Assembly (NCBI GenBank): GCA_038240015.1
Contig: JBBSEF010000005.1
Coordinates: forward strand, 32,109 to 96,108
Direction of reading: 5' to 3'
Length of the DNA stretch: 64,000 bases
Source of the DNA: CAHJXF01 sp038240015
Lineage (GTDB): Bacteria; Pseudomonadota; Gammaproteobacteria; Burkholderiales; Burkholderiaceae_D
The translations under genes and the position numbers were made by a program. Within the stretch, counting starts at the first letter, position 1; each line of letters begins with the position of its first letter. Below the pieces are notes generated by a model. The model searched no databases and was not told the DNA's origin. It worked only from the letters and a program-made list of their open reading frames with translations. Below are positions 1 through 7,336 of this stretch, one piece after another.

Positions 1-378
1 GCCACGTCATCGCATCGTGCGCGCGGCGTTCACTGGTTGATCGATTGCTTCGGTGTCGATGCGGCGCTCCTCGCCGATGCGGCCGCGCTCGAAGCGATGC
101 TCTGCCATGCCGCGATCGACGCGGGAGCGCGAGTCCTCTTCCAGCACTTTCATCGCTTCGGCGCGGAAGGCCAAGCACTCGCGGGCATCACCGGCGTGGT
201 CCTTCTCGCCGAGTCGCACATCACGATTCACACGTGGCCCGAACGCGGCTACGCCGCGGTCGATCTGTTCTTGTGTGGAGCGACGCGGCCCGAATCGGCG
301 CTCGCGCATATCGAACGCGAACTCGCGCCTGCGCGCATCGTCACGACGCGGCATGAGCGCGGTGAATCTGCGTGCTGA
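1..378 (+). CDS. speD: S-adenosylmethionine decarboxylase proenzyme (5' end outside window)
   Basis: Makes decarboxylated S-adenosylmethionine, the aminopropyl donor for spermidine synthesis. The reading frame is open from base 1, so the true start lies upstream of the window; a TTG at 37 is a weak internal candidate. The motif AESHITIHTWPE carries the serine that in this family is self-cleaved to form the pyruvoyl cofactor, with the conserved His residues around it, followed by GYAAVDLFLCG with the conserved Cys. The 126 visible residues match the short bacterial class of about 120-140 aa. The downstream neighbours run in the opposite direction, so it belongs to a transcription unit lying to the left. 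Confidence 0.9.
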   Translation, partial: ATSSHRARGVHWLIDCFGVDAALLADAAALEAMLCHAAIDAGARVLFQHFHRFGAEGQALAGITGVVLLAESHITIHTWPERGYAAVDLFLCGATRPESALAHIERELAPARIVTTRHERGESAC

Positions 379-391
379 CTGTCCGGCCGGT

Positions 392-1231
392 TCAACGCCC
401 CTTGAACTGCGCGGGCCGCTTGTCGCGAAACGCGCTCACGCCTTCCTGAAAATCCGCGCCGCGTCCGGCAGTCGATTGCGCCTCGCGCTCGGCCGACAGT
501 TGGGCTTCGAGCGTGTTGTTCTCTGCCGCATCGAGGAGCTCGCGCGTGGCGATCAAAGCCCGGGTCGGCGCACTCGCAAGCCGCTTCGCGTACGCGTCGA
601 CGGTGCTCGCGAAGTCGGCATCGGCGATGCACTTCCACACCAGTCCCCAGCGCTCCGCGGTTTCGGCATCGATTTTTTCGCCGAGCATCGCAAGGCCCGC
701 CGCGCGCGCCCTGCCGATCCGCTGCGGCAGAAAGAAAGTGGCTCCCGCATCGGGCACGAGTCCGATGCGCGCGAACGCCAGCACGAAGCTCGCCGACTGT
801 GCCGCGAGCGTGATGTCGGCTGCCAGCGCGAGGCTCGCGCCGGCTCCCGCGGCGACTCCGTTGACCGCGCACAGCACCGGCACAGTCATCGCGCGAAGGC
901 GAAGGATCAACGGGTTGTAGTTGCGCTCGAGCATCACGCCCAGATCCGTTTCGCCGACGCGATGGGGGTCGATCACCGACAGGTCCGCCCCTGCGCAAAA
1001 GCCGCGCCCCGCACCGGTGAGGACCAGCACGCGCACGCCGCCTTCGCGCGCCGCCGAGGCTTTGACGCGATCGAGCGCGTGCTGGAGCTCGCGGAACATC
1101 TCGTCCGAAAATGAGTTGAGCTTGTCGGGGCGATTGAGCGTGATGCGCGCGACGCCGTCGGCTTCGGCGTAGAGGATGGTCGAATGGTTGGACGAAGTCG
1201 CAGTGGACGAAGTTGCGGCGGATGCGGTCAT
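392..1231 (-). CDS. paaG: PaaG-type enoyl-CoA hydratase/isomerase
   Basis: Crotonase-superfamily enzyme, 279 aa. The oxyanion-hole segment GFCAGADLS is at about residues 77-85, followed by NGVAAGAGASLALAADI at 124-140 and IGLVPDAGATFFLP near 157-169. This combination is characteristic of PaaG, the 1,2-epoxyphenylacetyl-CoA isomerase of aerobic phenylacetate degradation. No other paa genes are in the window, so it may instead serve general beta-oxidation. The start codon overlaps the stop of the arylamine N-acetyltransferase gene by 4 bases (ATGA), so it is the last gene of a three-gene leftward operon. Family assignment is firm; exact substrate is inferred. Confidence 0.85.
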   Translation of the reverse strand: MTASAATSSTATSSNHSTILYAEADGVARITLNRPDKLNSFSDEMFRELQHALDRVKASAAREGGVRVLVLTGAGRGFCAGADLSVIDPHRVGETDLGVMLERNYNPLILRLRAMTVPVLCAVNGVAAGAGASLALAADITLAAQSASFVLAFARIGLVPDAGATFFLPQRIGRARAAGLAMLGEKIDAETAERWGLVWKCIADADFASTVDAYAKRLASAPTRALIATRELLDAAENNTLEAQLSAEREAQSTAGRGADFQEGVSAFRDKRPAQFKGR

Positions 1232-2049
1232 GGCGTTCTCGCGGTGATATCGAAATGCTCTTTCAACAAACGACTTGCTTCCGCTTCATCAACGATCGGC
1301 GTGACCGAACGCGAGCCATCGAGGCCCGACACGATCCACTCGTTGCCCGACAAGGTGAGCCGGCCGGTCGGCGTCGCGAGCGAGCAGAGACGCTTCTGCG
1401 TGAAGGGTGATAGCAGCGACGTCTGATGAAAGCGGCACATCGCGGTGAAGTATTCGATGGGCCGCGCCACGTCGGCGAAACGATAGTCCATGGTCCACTG
1501 GCCCTGTACGTCGCGCGTCGAGAGCGTCCACTCGTCATCGGCATCGTCGCCGCGATCGAGACGAAATGCGCGCGGCGCTTCGTCCTGCACCAGACCGTCG
1601 ACAAGGCGCAGCGGCGCACGAAAATTTTCGCCGAAGCCCACGTCCGCGATCCACGGTTGGTCGAGATCGACCTTGAGCAACAGATGCGATGCGGGATCGC
1701 CGTAGCTCCCGATGCCCTCGCGCACCGACCACACGGCCGCGCCGAGACGGCTGACTTGAAATCCGATCTCTTCGAGAGCCCATCCGAACACGCCGTTCTG
1801 CTCGTAGCAAAAACCGCCGCGCCTGCCATCGACGATCTTGGCGTAGTGCTGCGTCACGTCGAGTTCGATCGGCTCGCCCCACAGGATGCTCAGGTTCTCG
1901 AACGGGACGGCCAGCAGGTGCGCGCGTTGCAAGGCTTCGAGCGTCTTCGCATCGACGCCGAGCGGGCCGTCGTAGCGTATGCGGGCGAGGTAGTCGTCGA
2001 GATTCAAATCTTCGTAGGCATCGCTTGAACGCGGGCGAGCGAGTGCCAT
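1228..2049 (-). CDS. nat: Arylamine N-acetyltransferase
   Basis: Transfers acetyl from acetyl-CoA to arylamines, arylhydrazines or related small molecules in the cytoplasm. The 273-aa protein shows the Cys-His-Asp triad: C81 in RRGGFCYEQN, H122 in DPASHLLLKV and D136 in IADVGFGE. Length and spacing are typical of bacterial NATs. I chose the ATG at 2049 because it overlaps the upstream gene's stop as TGATG and matches the usual N-terminus; the frame stays open further upstream but that part reads as the shadow of the esterase gene. It lies between a secreted esterase and a PaaG-like isomerase, suggesting aromatic or xenobiotic processing. Confidence 0.92.
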   Translation of the reverse strand: MALARPRSSDAYEDLNLDDYLARIRYDGPLGVDAKTLEALQRAHLLAVPFENLSILWGEPIELDVTQHYAKIVDGRRGGFCYEQNGVFGWALEEIGFQVSRLGAAVWSVREGIGSYGDPASHLLLKVDLDQPWIADVGFGENFRAPLRLVDGLVQDEAPRAFRLDRGDDADDEWTLSTRDVQGQWTMDYRFADVARPIEYFTAMCRFHQTSLLSPFTQKRLCSLATPTGRLTLSGNEWIVSGLDGSRSVTPIVDEAEASRLLKEHFDITARTP

Positions 2050-2963
2050 CACTTTGCGAACGCGTCGATGATCACGTCCGGCGCGACGATGTCGTCGGTG
2101 CTCGGACCGAGCACGCCCGCAAGCGCCGGTCGACCCGCGATCGAATGCCCGCCGCCTTCGATGCGATAGAGCATCACCGACGTGCCGGCCTTGCAGCCGG
2201 TCCAATCGAGGAGCGTCACCGAAGTCTTCTGCGTGGGATCGCGGTGCTTGATGGATTGCGATGACGATGTGCTCGCGCATCCATCGGTTTGCGCGAACAG
2301 TGCTGCGGTTTTCTCTACGCCCCACACGCTGCCGCGCCCGCCGCGCAGACCCACGTTGCCGCCAGCGTACGGCACCATAGTATCGGCCGTGCCGTTGACC
2401 ATCACCAGCGGCATCGGCTTGAACGCGCAGGGCTCGATTCCGGCAGGCATGTTGGCGATGACCGTGCCGATGCCTGCGAACAGGTCGGCCGACTTGCACG
2501 CCATCGTGAAGCTCATCATGCCGCCGTTGGAAATGCCGGCGATGTAGATCCTGTCGGCCTGCGCGACGCCATCGGCGATCAGGCGCGCGACCAATGCGCG
2601 AAGAAACGCGACATCGTTCGGACCGCCGTGTCCTCCGGTGCGGCCGTCGTTCCACTGCCGATTCACGCCGTCAGGAAATACCGCAGTCAGGCCACGACGC
2701 GCGGCCGCTTCGGCAAAGCCGGTGCTGCGGGCCGTGATCGCGGCCGTACCGAGCGCGCCGTGCAGCACCAGCACCGTCGGTTGCGCCCCGGCGCCCGCGC
2801 GAAAGATCAACGCGTGTCGCGGTGCTTCCGGTGTATCGATCGAAAGGTCTTCGCCGCTCGCCGCAAAGCAGGCGCCGGCCATCGACAGGATCGCGATCGA
2901 TGCGATGACATGGAGAGCGCGAGTGAGGAGCGACTTGGGATAGCAAAATCGCATATGAGGCAA
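2049..2963 (-). CDS. Secreted PHB-depolymerase/feruloyl-esterase-like alpha/beta hydrolase (LpqC family)
   Basis: Serine esterase of 304 aa with an N-terminal hydrophobic segment (about residues 15-34) ending near CFA-AS, read as a signal peptide, so the enzyme is probably periplasmic or secreted. The nucleophile is S145 in AGISNGGMM and the oxyanion motif is VLHGALG near residues 66-72. The late GGGHS segment supplies the likely catalytic His. The family includes polyhydroxybutyrate depolymerases and feruloyl/acetylxylan esterases; the substrate cannot be fixed from sequence. It is the first gene of the operon with nat and paaG, linked by a TGATG overlap. Confidence 0.82.
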   Translation of the reverse strand: MPHMRFCYPKSLLTRALHVIASIAILSMAGACFAASGEDLSIDTPEAPRHALIFRAGAGAQPTVLVLHGALGTAAITARSTGFAEAAARRGLTAVFPDGVNRQWNDGRTGGHGGPNDVAFLRALVARLIADGVAQADRIYIAGISNGGMMSFTMACKSADLFAGIGTVIANMPAGIEPCAFKPMPLVMVNGTADTMVPYAGGNVGLRGGRGSVWGVEKTAALFAQTDGCASTSSSQSIKHRDPTQKTSVTLLDWTGCKAGTSVMLYRIEGGGHSIAGRPALAGVLGPSTDDIVAPDVIIDAFAK

Positions 2964-3088
2964 GGAGGGTCCGCTGTTGACGCGGCGCGGCCGCGCAGAA
3001 GTGGCTGCGCGAATTTGAACACAGACTGAAAGTGGAAAGACTGCTCCGATGGGCGAGGATAGAGCCTGGCAGGAAAGGAGCAGAGACC

Positions 3089-3346
3089 ATGAACAAGAGA
3101 GTGCGTCGCAATCATTCGTCGGCGTTCAAGGCGAAGGTTGCACTGGATGCCGTGCGAGGCGAGAAGACGATCGCCGAGATCCCACATCGATACAACGTTC
3201 ATCCGAATCAGGTCACCGACTGGTGACGGCAGAGCTGGAGCGTGCGGCTGATGTGTTTGGGGGCGCCACAAAGCCGGCCGAAGCGGCGGTGGACCCGAAG
3301 GCGCTGCACGCCAAGATCGGCCAGGCCGGCGCTGGAGAATGATTTT
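3089..3346 (+). pseudogene. IS3-family transposase OrfA, frameshifted
   Basis: From the ATG at 3089 the protein begins MNKRVRRNHSSAFKAKVALD and continues with a helix-turn-helix typical of IS3 OrfA, up to HPNQVTDW. A TGA follows immediately at 3224-3226. The family sequence continues in the next frame as ELERAADVFGG and then toward KIGQ, ending near 3342. A further scrap in another frame reads ENDFLKGALSKAGLLSA, the normal OrfA C-terminus. At least two frameshifts are therefore present. A purine-rich GGAAAGGAG at 3072-3080 precedes the start as an old ribosome binding site. Confidence 0.85.
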
Positions 3347-3389
3347 TTGAAGGCGCGCTCAGCAAGGCGGGACTGCTGAGCGCAAGAAG

Positions 3390-3733
3390 ATGATCGACCG
3401 CAGTCACGAACTTGCGTCCCGATGGCACGCGGGTTCGTGTTCCTCGCGGCGGTGCTCGACTGGCATAGCCGGCGCGTGCTCGCGCGCCGCGTGTCGATCA
3501 CGATGGAAGCCGACTTCTGTATCGAGGCGCTCAAGGAGGCGATCGTGAAGTACGGTGCGCCCGAGATCATGAATTCCGCCCAGGGCAGCCAATTCACCGG
3601 CGTCGCATTCATCGGCGAACTCAACGACCACGGCATCGCCATCAGCATGGATGGGCATCGTGCGCATGATGGACAAACACCCGATGAGGTGTACTTCGCT
3701 GCGCTGTCGCAGATCGAGGAGCAAGCAGCATGA
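3390..3733 (+). pseudogene. IS3-family transposase OrfB, internally deleted
   Basis: The usual OrfB start is visible as MIDRSHELAS at 3390-3419, then most of the N-terminal half is missing and the sequence jumps in another frame to the rve integrase core from 3422. The first catalytic Asp is present in AAVLDWHSRR. The second, normally in a DQGSQFT motif, is replaced by Ala (SAQGSQFT). The segment that should carry the catalytic Glu is deleted: DHGIAISMDG runs straight into the C-terminal TPDEVYF. The product cannot be an active DDE transposase. Confidence 0.85.
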
Positions 3734-3908
3734 GCGCCGAAGCCGGGTTGCCCACCGCGTCGGTCGCGCGTACGTCAGAAGCGCCGCCCGCCCGCCGCCG
3801 TGGACAACCCTGCATCACCGTACTTCATACCGCAGTCGATCCACTTATGGCAGCTCGCATTGTGTTCAAATTCGGAGCCACTTCTCTGATGGACGAGATG
3901 CACAGGGT

Positions 3909-5180
3909 TCATGTCTTGTGCCGTGGTTCGGCGCGGCGCAGCAGCGGCCGCAATGCGAGCAGCCCGAGGATAGGGCCGGGCGCGAGGATCCACATCGCGT
4001 GCGCGCCCCATGCCGGCACCGCGCGGCTCAGGATGAGGATGCTCACGACGGTGATCAGGAAACCGATGCCGTTCTGCGCGACGAGCGCGCTACCCAGCCA
4101 TTGCGGCGGCGCGTACTGCGCCGCGAGGGCAGAGAACTGCGGCGAATCGGCGATGACGCAAAAGCCCCAGAAGAAGAGCGCCACGACGCGCACGGCAATC
4201 GCCTGATCCGGAATCAACGGATAGAGCAGGCACATCGCGCCCGAACCCGCGAGCGCTGCCGCCGCGACGCCGGCACTGCTGAAGCGCCGGCTCGCCTGCC
4301 CGCCCACGATGCAGCCGATGCAGCCCACCGCGATGACCGAGAAGCTCAGCCATGCGACCGACACGCCGCTGCCGCGCTGCATCGATGCAGCGCTCAGCGG
4401 CCGGCACAAGAGCGGCACCACGCTCCAGAACGCGTAGAGCTCCCACATGTGGCCGAAGTACCCGAGCGCCGAAGCCCGGAACCCGGGTATCGCGAAGACC
4501 CGGCGTGCCGCGTCGTTGCTCGGCGATGCGACGGCCGTGCCGACCTTGCCGCGTTTGCGCGGCGGCGCGCCGTGCGGCCCATCGCCCAGAAAGTGCACGA
4601 CGACCGCGCCCGCGACCGCGAGCGCGGAAGACGCGAGCACGACCGACTCCCACGACCATGAGGCGCCGGCCGCACGCAGGCCGTGCGGCATCGCCGTGCC
4701 GAGGGTCAGCATGCCTACCAGCCAACCGAGCGCCGCGGCAGGTTTGCCGCCTACCCACTGCACGATCATCTTCATGCCGAGCGGGTAGATGCCGGCGAGG
4801 CAGAGGCCGACGCAGAAGCGAAGCACCCAGACCGTCTCGTAGCTGAGCCCGCGGGCCACGAGCGCCGCATTCGCGAGCGCGCCGGCGACGCTGCTCACGG
4901 CGAAGATCCGGCTCGCCGCAAAACGGTCCGCGCCGCCGGTGAGTGCGAAGCCGAGCGTGCCGGCGATGAACCCGAGTTGCGTCGCGGCGATCAGCCAGCC
5001 GAATGCGGCCGCACCGATGCCGAACTGCGCCATCAACCCGTCGGCCGCGCCGCTCGGGCTGAACCAGAGCGAGGTGCCGAGCCACTGCGCGAGCACGACG
5101 AGCGCGACCGCGCCGCGGTGGCTGCTCACTGCCGAAGGCGCAGCAGGTTCATGCGCGGCGGGTTCACGCGCAGCGGTCAA
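3909..5180 (-). CDS. MFS transporter
   Basis: Integral membrane protein of 423 aa with about 12 hydrophobic segments, in two halves separated by a charged cytoplasmic loop (PPRKRGKVG, near residue 210). The GGADRFAASR loop after the second helix resembles the MFS loop 2-3 signature region. The substrate is unknown. The start overlaps the 3' end of the upstream PLP enzyme gene by 17 bases, so the two are co-transcribed and probably translationally coupled; export or uptake of a sulfur amino acid or related metabolite is a reasonable guess only. The gene ends just before the IS3 remnant. Confidence 0.8.
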   Translation of the reverse strand: MTAAREPAAHEPAAPSAVSSHRGAVALVVLAQWLGTSLWFSPSGAADGLMAQFGIGAAAFGWLIAATQLGFIAGTLGFALTGGADRFAASRIFAVSSVAGALANAALVARGLSYETVWVLRFCVGLCLAGIYPLGMKMIVQWVGGKPAAALGWLVGMLTLGTAMPHGLRAAGASWSWESVVLASSALAVAGAVVVHFLGDGPHGAPPRKRGKVGTAVASPSNDAARRVFAIPGFRASALGYFGHMWELYAFWSVVPLLCRPLSAASMQRGSGVSVAWLSFSVIAVGCIGCIVGGQASRRFSSAGVAAAALAGSGAMCLLYPLIPDQAIAVRVVALFFWGFCVIADSPQFSALAAQYAPPQWLGSALVAQNGIGFLITVVSILILSRAVPAWGAHAMWILAPGPILGLLALRPLLRRAEPRHKT

Positions 5181-6309
5181 GGGCCTGCGCCAGATCGTCG
5201 ACGAGGTCGTCCGCGTGTTCGAGGCCGACCGAGACGCGCAGCAGACCCTGCGGCGTCTTGCTCTCCGGCCCTTCGATCGATGCGCGATGCTCGATCAAGC
5301 TTTCGACGCCGCCGAGGCTCGTCGCCCGCGTGAACACCTCGACATGCGCCGCGACCGTCATCGCGGCTTCCTTGCCGCCCTTGGTCTCGAACGACAACAT
5401 GCCGCCGAAGCCGGACATCTGCTTCTTCGCGAGCGCGTGGAACGGGTTCGATTCGAGGCCGGGGTAGTGCACGGCCGAGACCTTCGGATGCGTGCTCAGG
5501 AAGGCCGCGACCTTGCCCGCATTGGCGCAATGCGCCTGCATGCGGTAGGGCAGGGTCGGCAGGCTGCGCATGATCAGCCAGCAGTCGAAGGGCGAGGGCA
5601 CTGCGCCGCCGAAGAGCTGCGCAGTCCGCACCTGCGCGAAGTGTTCGTCGTCGGCGCGCGTGATCGCCACGCCGCCCAGCACGTCGCTGCGGCCGCCGAG
5701 GTACTTGGTGGTCGCGTGCATCGTCATGTCGCAGCCGAGATCGAGCGGACGCTGCAGCGCCGGCGATGCGAAGGTGTTGTCGGCGATGGCGCGCGCGCCG
5801 GCGCGGTGCGTGATGTCAGCGATCGCCGCGATGTCGACGCACTGGATCAGCGGGTTCGAAGGCGTCTCGATCCAGACGATGCGGGTCGCCGGCTGGATCG
5901 CCTCGCGCACCGCGTCGAGGCTCGTCATGTCGACGAAGGTCGCGCCGACCTTCCATTTGGCGAATAGGTGCTTCAGCACGTTGGCCGTGCCGTGATAGAT
6001 GTCCTTCGGCGCGACGACGTGGTCGCCGGGCTGCAGGCCCTGGAAGATGGCCGCAACCGACGCGAGCCCCGAGCCGAAGGCCGCGCTCGCGGCGCCGCCT
6101 TCGAGCGCGGCGAGCGCCGCCTCGAGCCCGTTGCGATTCGGGTTGTGATTGCGCGAATAGAGAAACCCGTGCGGATAGGAGCCGTCGGCTTCGCGCTCGA
6201 AGGTGGTCGAGAGATGGATCGGTTCGGTGACGGCGCCGGTTGCGGGGTCGACGCCGTGGCCGGCATGCACCGCGAGGGTTTCGAATCGGTAGGTCTTGGA
6301 GGTCTTCAT
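5164..6309 (-). CDS. Cystathionine gamma-synthase/gamma-lyase family PLP enzyme
   Basis: Trans-sulfuration enzyme of the Cys/Met metabolism PLP family, 381 aa. The PLP lysine is K202 in MHATTKYLGG, the cofactor-binding Asp is D177 in AIADNTFASP, and YSRNHNPNRNGLE (51-63) is the substrate and phosphate-binding region. It could act as cystathionine gamma-synthase, O-acylhomoserine sulfhydrylase or methionine gamma-lyase; sequence alone does not decide. I set the start at ATG 6309 (MKTSKTYRFETLAVHAG), the normal family N-terminus. The frame is open upstream to 6792 but that part is decayed foreign sequence. A methionine-binding protein remnant directly upstream fits a former methionine-related locus. 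Confidence 0.85.
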   Translation of the reverse strand: MKTSKTYRFETLAVHAGHGVDPATGAVTEPIHLSTTFEREADGSYPHGFLYSRNHNPNRNGLEAALAALEGGAASAAFGSGLASVAAIFQGLQPGDHVVAPKDIYHGTANVLKHLFAKWKVGATFVDMTSLDAVREAIQPATRIVWIETPSNPLIQCVDIAAIADITHRAGARAIADNTFASPALQRPLDLGCDMTMHATTKYLGGRSDVLGGVAITRADDEHFAQVRTAQLFGGAVPSPFDCWLIMRSLPTLPYRMQAHCANAGKVAAFLSTHPKVSAVHYPGLESNPFHALAKKQMSGFGGMLSFETKGGKEAAMTVAAHVEVFTRATSLGGVESLIEHRASIEGPESKTPQGLLRVSVGLEHADDLVDDLAQALDRCA

Positions 6310-6340
6310 GTCAGGGCTCGATGGAATGGGTCGGGCGCTT

Positions 6341-6630
6341 TCAGAACAAGGGCACGAGGCTGCACCTGAAGCGCTCCAGGATGAACGCCTCCGATTCCGG
6401 CGAGCGCAGTGCCTCCACCAGCTTGACCATCGCGGCACTGTCCTTGTTGTCGGGGCGCCCGGCGAGCAGGTGATGAAGAGCGACTTGCTGCCTTCGAGGA
6501 AGAGAGCGTCCTTGCTCGGGTTGAGTTTGGCTTCAAGCGCGAAGGTCGTGTTGATGACGTCGAGGTCGACTTCGCCCAGCACGCGCGGCAGCATCGGCGC
6601 CTCGAGCTGCTTCAGCTTGATCTTTACGAA
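6341..6630 (-). pseudogene. metQ: MetQ-like methionine ABC transporter binding protein, C-terminal remnant
   Basis: Reading leftward, one frame gives LEAPMLPRVLGEVDLDVINT, then ALEAKLNPSKDALFLEGSKS. Another frame then takes over and gives LLAGRPDNKDSAAMVKLVEA followed by LRSPESEAFILERF and a stop at 6341-6343. Joined, these match the C-terminal third of the NlpA/MetQ family of D-methionine-binding lipoproteins. The signal peptide and most of the protein are absent and there is a frameshift near 6475, so this is a pseudogene. It ends 31 bases before the start of the trans-sulfuration gene, consistent with an earlier methionine operon. Confidence 0.75.
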
Positions 6631-6696
6631 GCAGTCAACGACGCATTTTTGCACTTCGAGCGAACGGGCCAAAAGACCGCTCGGCGACTGATCATG

Positions 6697-6792
6697 AAGC
6701 ATGTTGTGTCGACGGGCGCTCCAGCCCGCGGACGCAAGCACAACTGGATCTATGGTGTCGTGCTCAAGGAGCGTGCGAAGCCGAGTTCGCAT
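6697..6792 (-). pseudogene. Possible hydroxymethylbilane synthase (HemC) fragment
   Basis: The leftward frame from ATG 6792 reads MRTRLRTLLEHD then PVVLASAGWSARR. This resembles the HemC segment with pattern TRL-x-x-L, about ten residues, then D/P-x-V/I-L-A-x-A-G. Only about 30 residues fit, and the frame runs on into the MetQ remnant with no recognisable sequence between. If correct, it is a relic of a second hemC copy joined to metQ by deletion. Similarity is short and judged by eye. Confidence 0.35.
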
Positions 6793-6898
6793 AAAACTTC
6801 CGCACCAAAGCAGACTGCGGAAGACGGCTCAGAAGGGTGAAGTGTGGGAGCAAGGCCATCTGCGCAAAATCGAGTCAAGAAAGCACCATAAAACTTCC
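6790..6898. repeat. Direct repeats and inverted repeat beside tRNA-Arg
   Basis: CATAAAACTTCC occurs at 6790-6801 and again at 6887-6898. The first copy overlaps a perfect inverted repeat, CTTCCGCA at 6797-6804 and TGCGGAAG at 6816-6823. The second is followed by CAAGTGGAAG, a shorter imperfect dyad. The stretch 6793-6954 has no coding sequence I recognise. Its position just beyond the 3' end of a tRNA gene, next to pseudogenes, suggests debris of a past recombination event. Confidence 0.5.
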
Positions 6899-6954
6899 AA
6901 GTGGAAGGTTAATGAGGTGTCCAACAAGCGTAGTGGTGATGCGGTTGATGCGGT

Positions 6955-7030
6955 TGGTGCGCCCGGCGCGAATCGAACGCGCGACCCTTGGCTTCGGAGG
7001 CCAATACTCTATCCCCTGAGCTACGGGCGC
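6955..7030 (-). tRNA. tRNA-Arg (anticodon CCG)
   Basis: Reading leftward the gene begins GCGCCCGTAGCTCAGGGGAT, folds into a normal cloverleaf, and ends CGGGCGC-ACCA with the CCA encoded. The anticodon stem TTGGC/GCCAA encloses the loop CTCCGAA, giving anticodon CCG for arginine CGG codons. The T arm is GCGCG-TTCGATT-CGCGC. The 7-bp acceptor stem pairs perfectly. Confidence 0.95.
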
Positions 7031-7067
7031 ATGCAGGAACGTGAACGGCGGTTCGTTGCGAGCCGCG

Positions 7068-7096
7068 AGAATAGCGCGTTAGCGAAGGGCCGTCCA
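7068..7096 (-). promoter_or_regulatory. Putative sigma70 promoter of tRNA-Arg
   Basis: On the minus strand TGGACG (7091-7096) and TATTCT (7068-7073) are separated by 17 bases, close to the sigma70 consensus. Transcription would start about 30 bases before the tRNA. The rest of 7097-7336 holds the rightward -10 box at 7190 and nothing else I recognise. Confidence 0.5.
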
Positions 7097-7189
7097 TGCG
7101 CCGCGGGACGCTTCAGCCGGGTCGGACACCTCGCGCGCACAGCTCCCTCGCGCCCCCGCGCGCCTCCCATTCCGGCGTAACCCTTCACG

Positions 7190-7195
7190 TATAAT
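7190..7195 (+). promoter_or_regulatory. Putative -10 box upstream of cytochrome c gene
   Basis: A perfect TATAAT lies 141 bases before the cytochrome c start codon. No good -35 hexamer is seen at 16-18 bases spacing, so this is a weak call. It would give an untranslated leader of roughly 135 bases. Confidence 0.35.
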
Positions 7196-7336
7196 CCGTC
7201 CGCTTTGCGTTACGCGCAGGACATCGGTGATGGCGACGGATTGCGCTCTTCTCCCTGCTGTTCTCGCAGTCGACCCAACCATCGCCCCATACAACGATCG
7301 CCTTCAATTCGCGCTCGCGAGCCGCGAGGAAAATAA

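Larger units (their letters stand above)
3089..3733 (+). mobile_element. Degenerate IS3-family insertion sequence remnant
   Basis: Remains of an IS3-family element: an orfA start, a frameshifted orfA tail, a scrap of the orfB N-terminus and a shortened orfB integrase core. No terminal inverted repeats or target duplication could be recognised, and the element is about half the usual 1.2-1.4 kb. It lies between the divergently oriented esterase operon (left) and the MFS gene (right). It cannot encode a working transposase. Confidence 0.85.

Noticed and set aside
1228..2655. A 475-codon frame running from the esterase region through nat
   Set aside because: The upstream part is Arg-rich shadow of the esterase gene; the NAT family start and the TGATG junction fix ATG 2049.
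5164..6792. A single open frame of 542 codons covering the trans-sulfuration gene and its upstream region
   Set aside because: The first 160 codons show pieces of other protein families in shifting frames; the family N-terminus begins at 6309.
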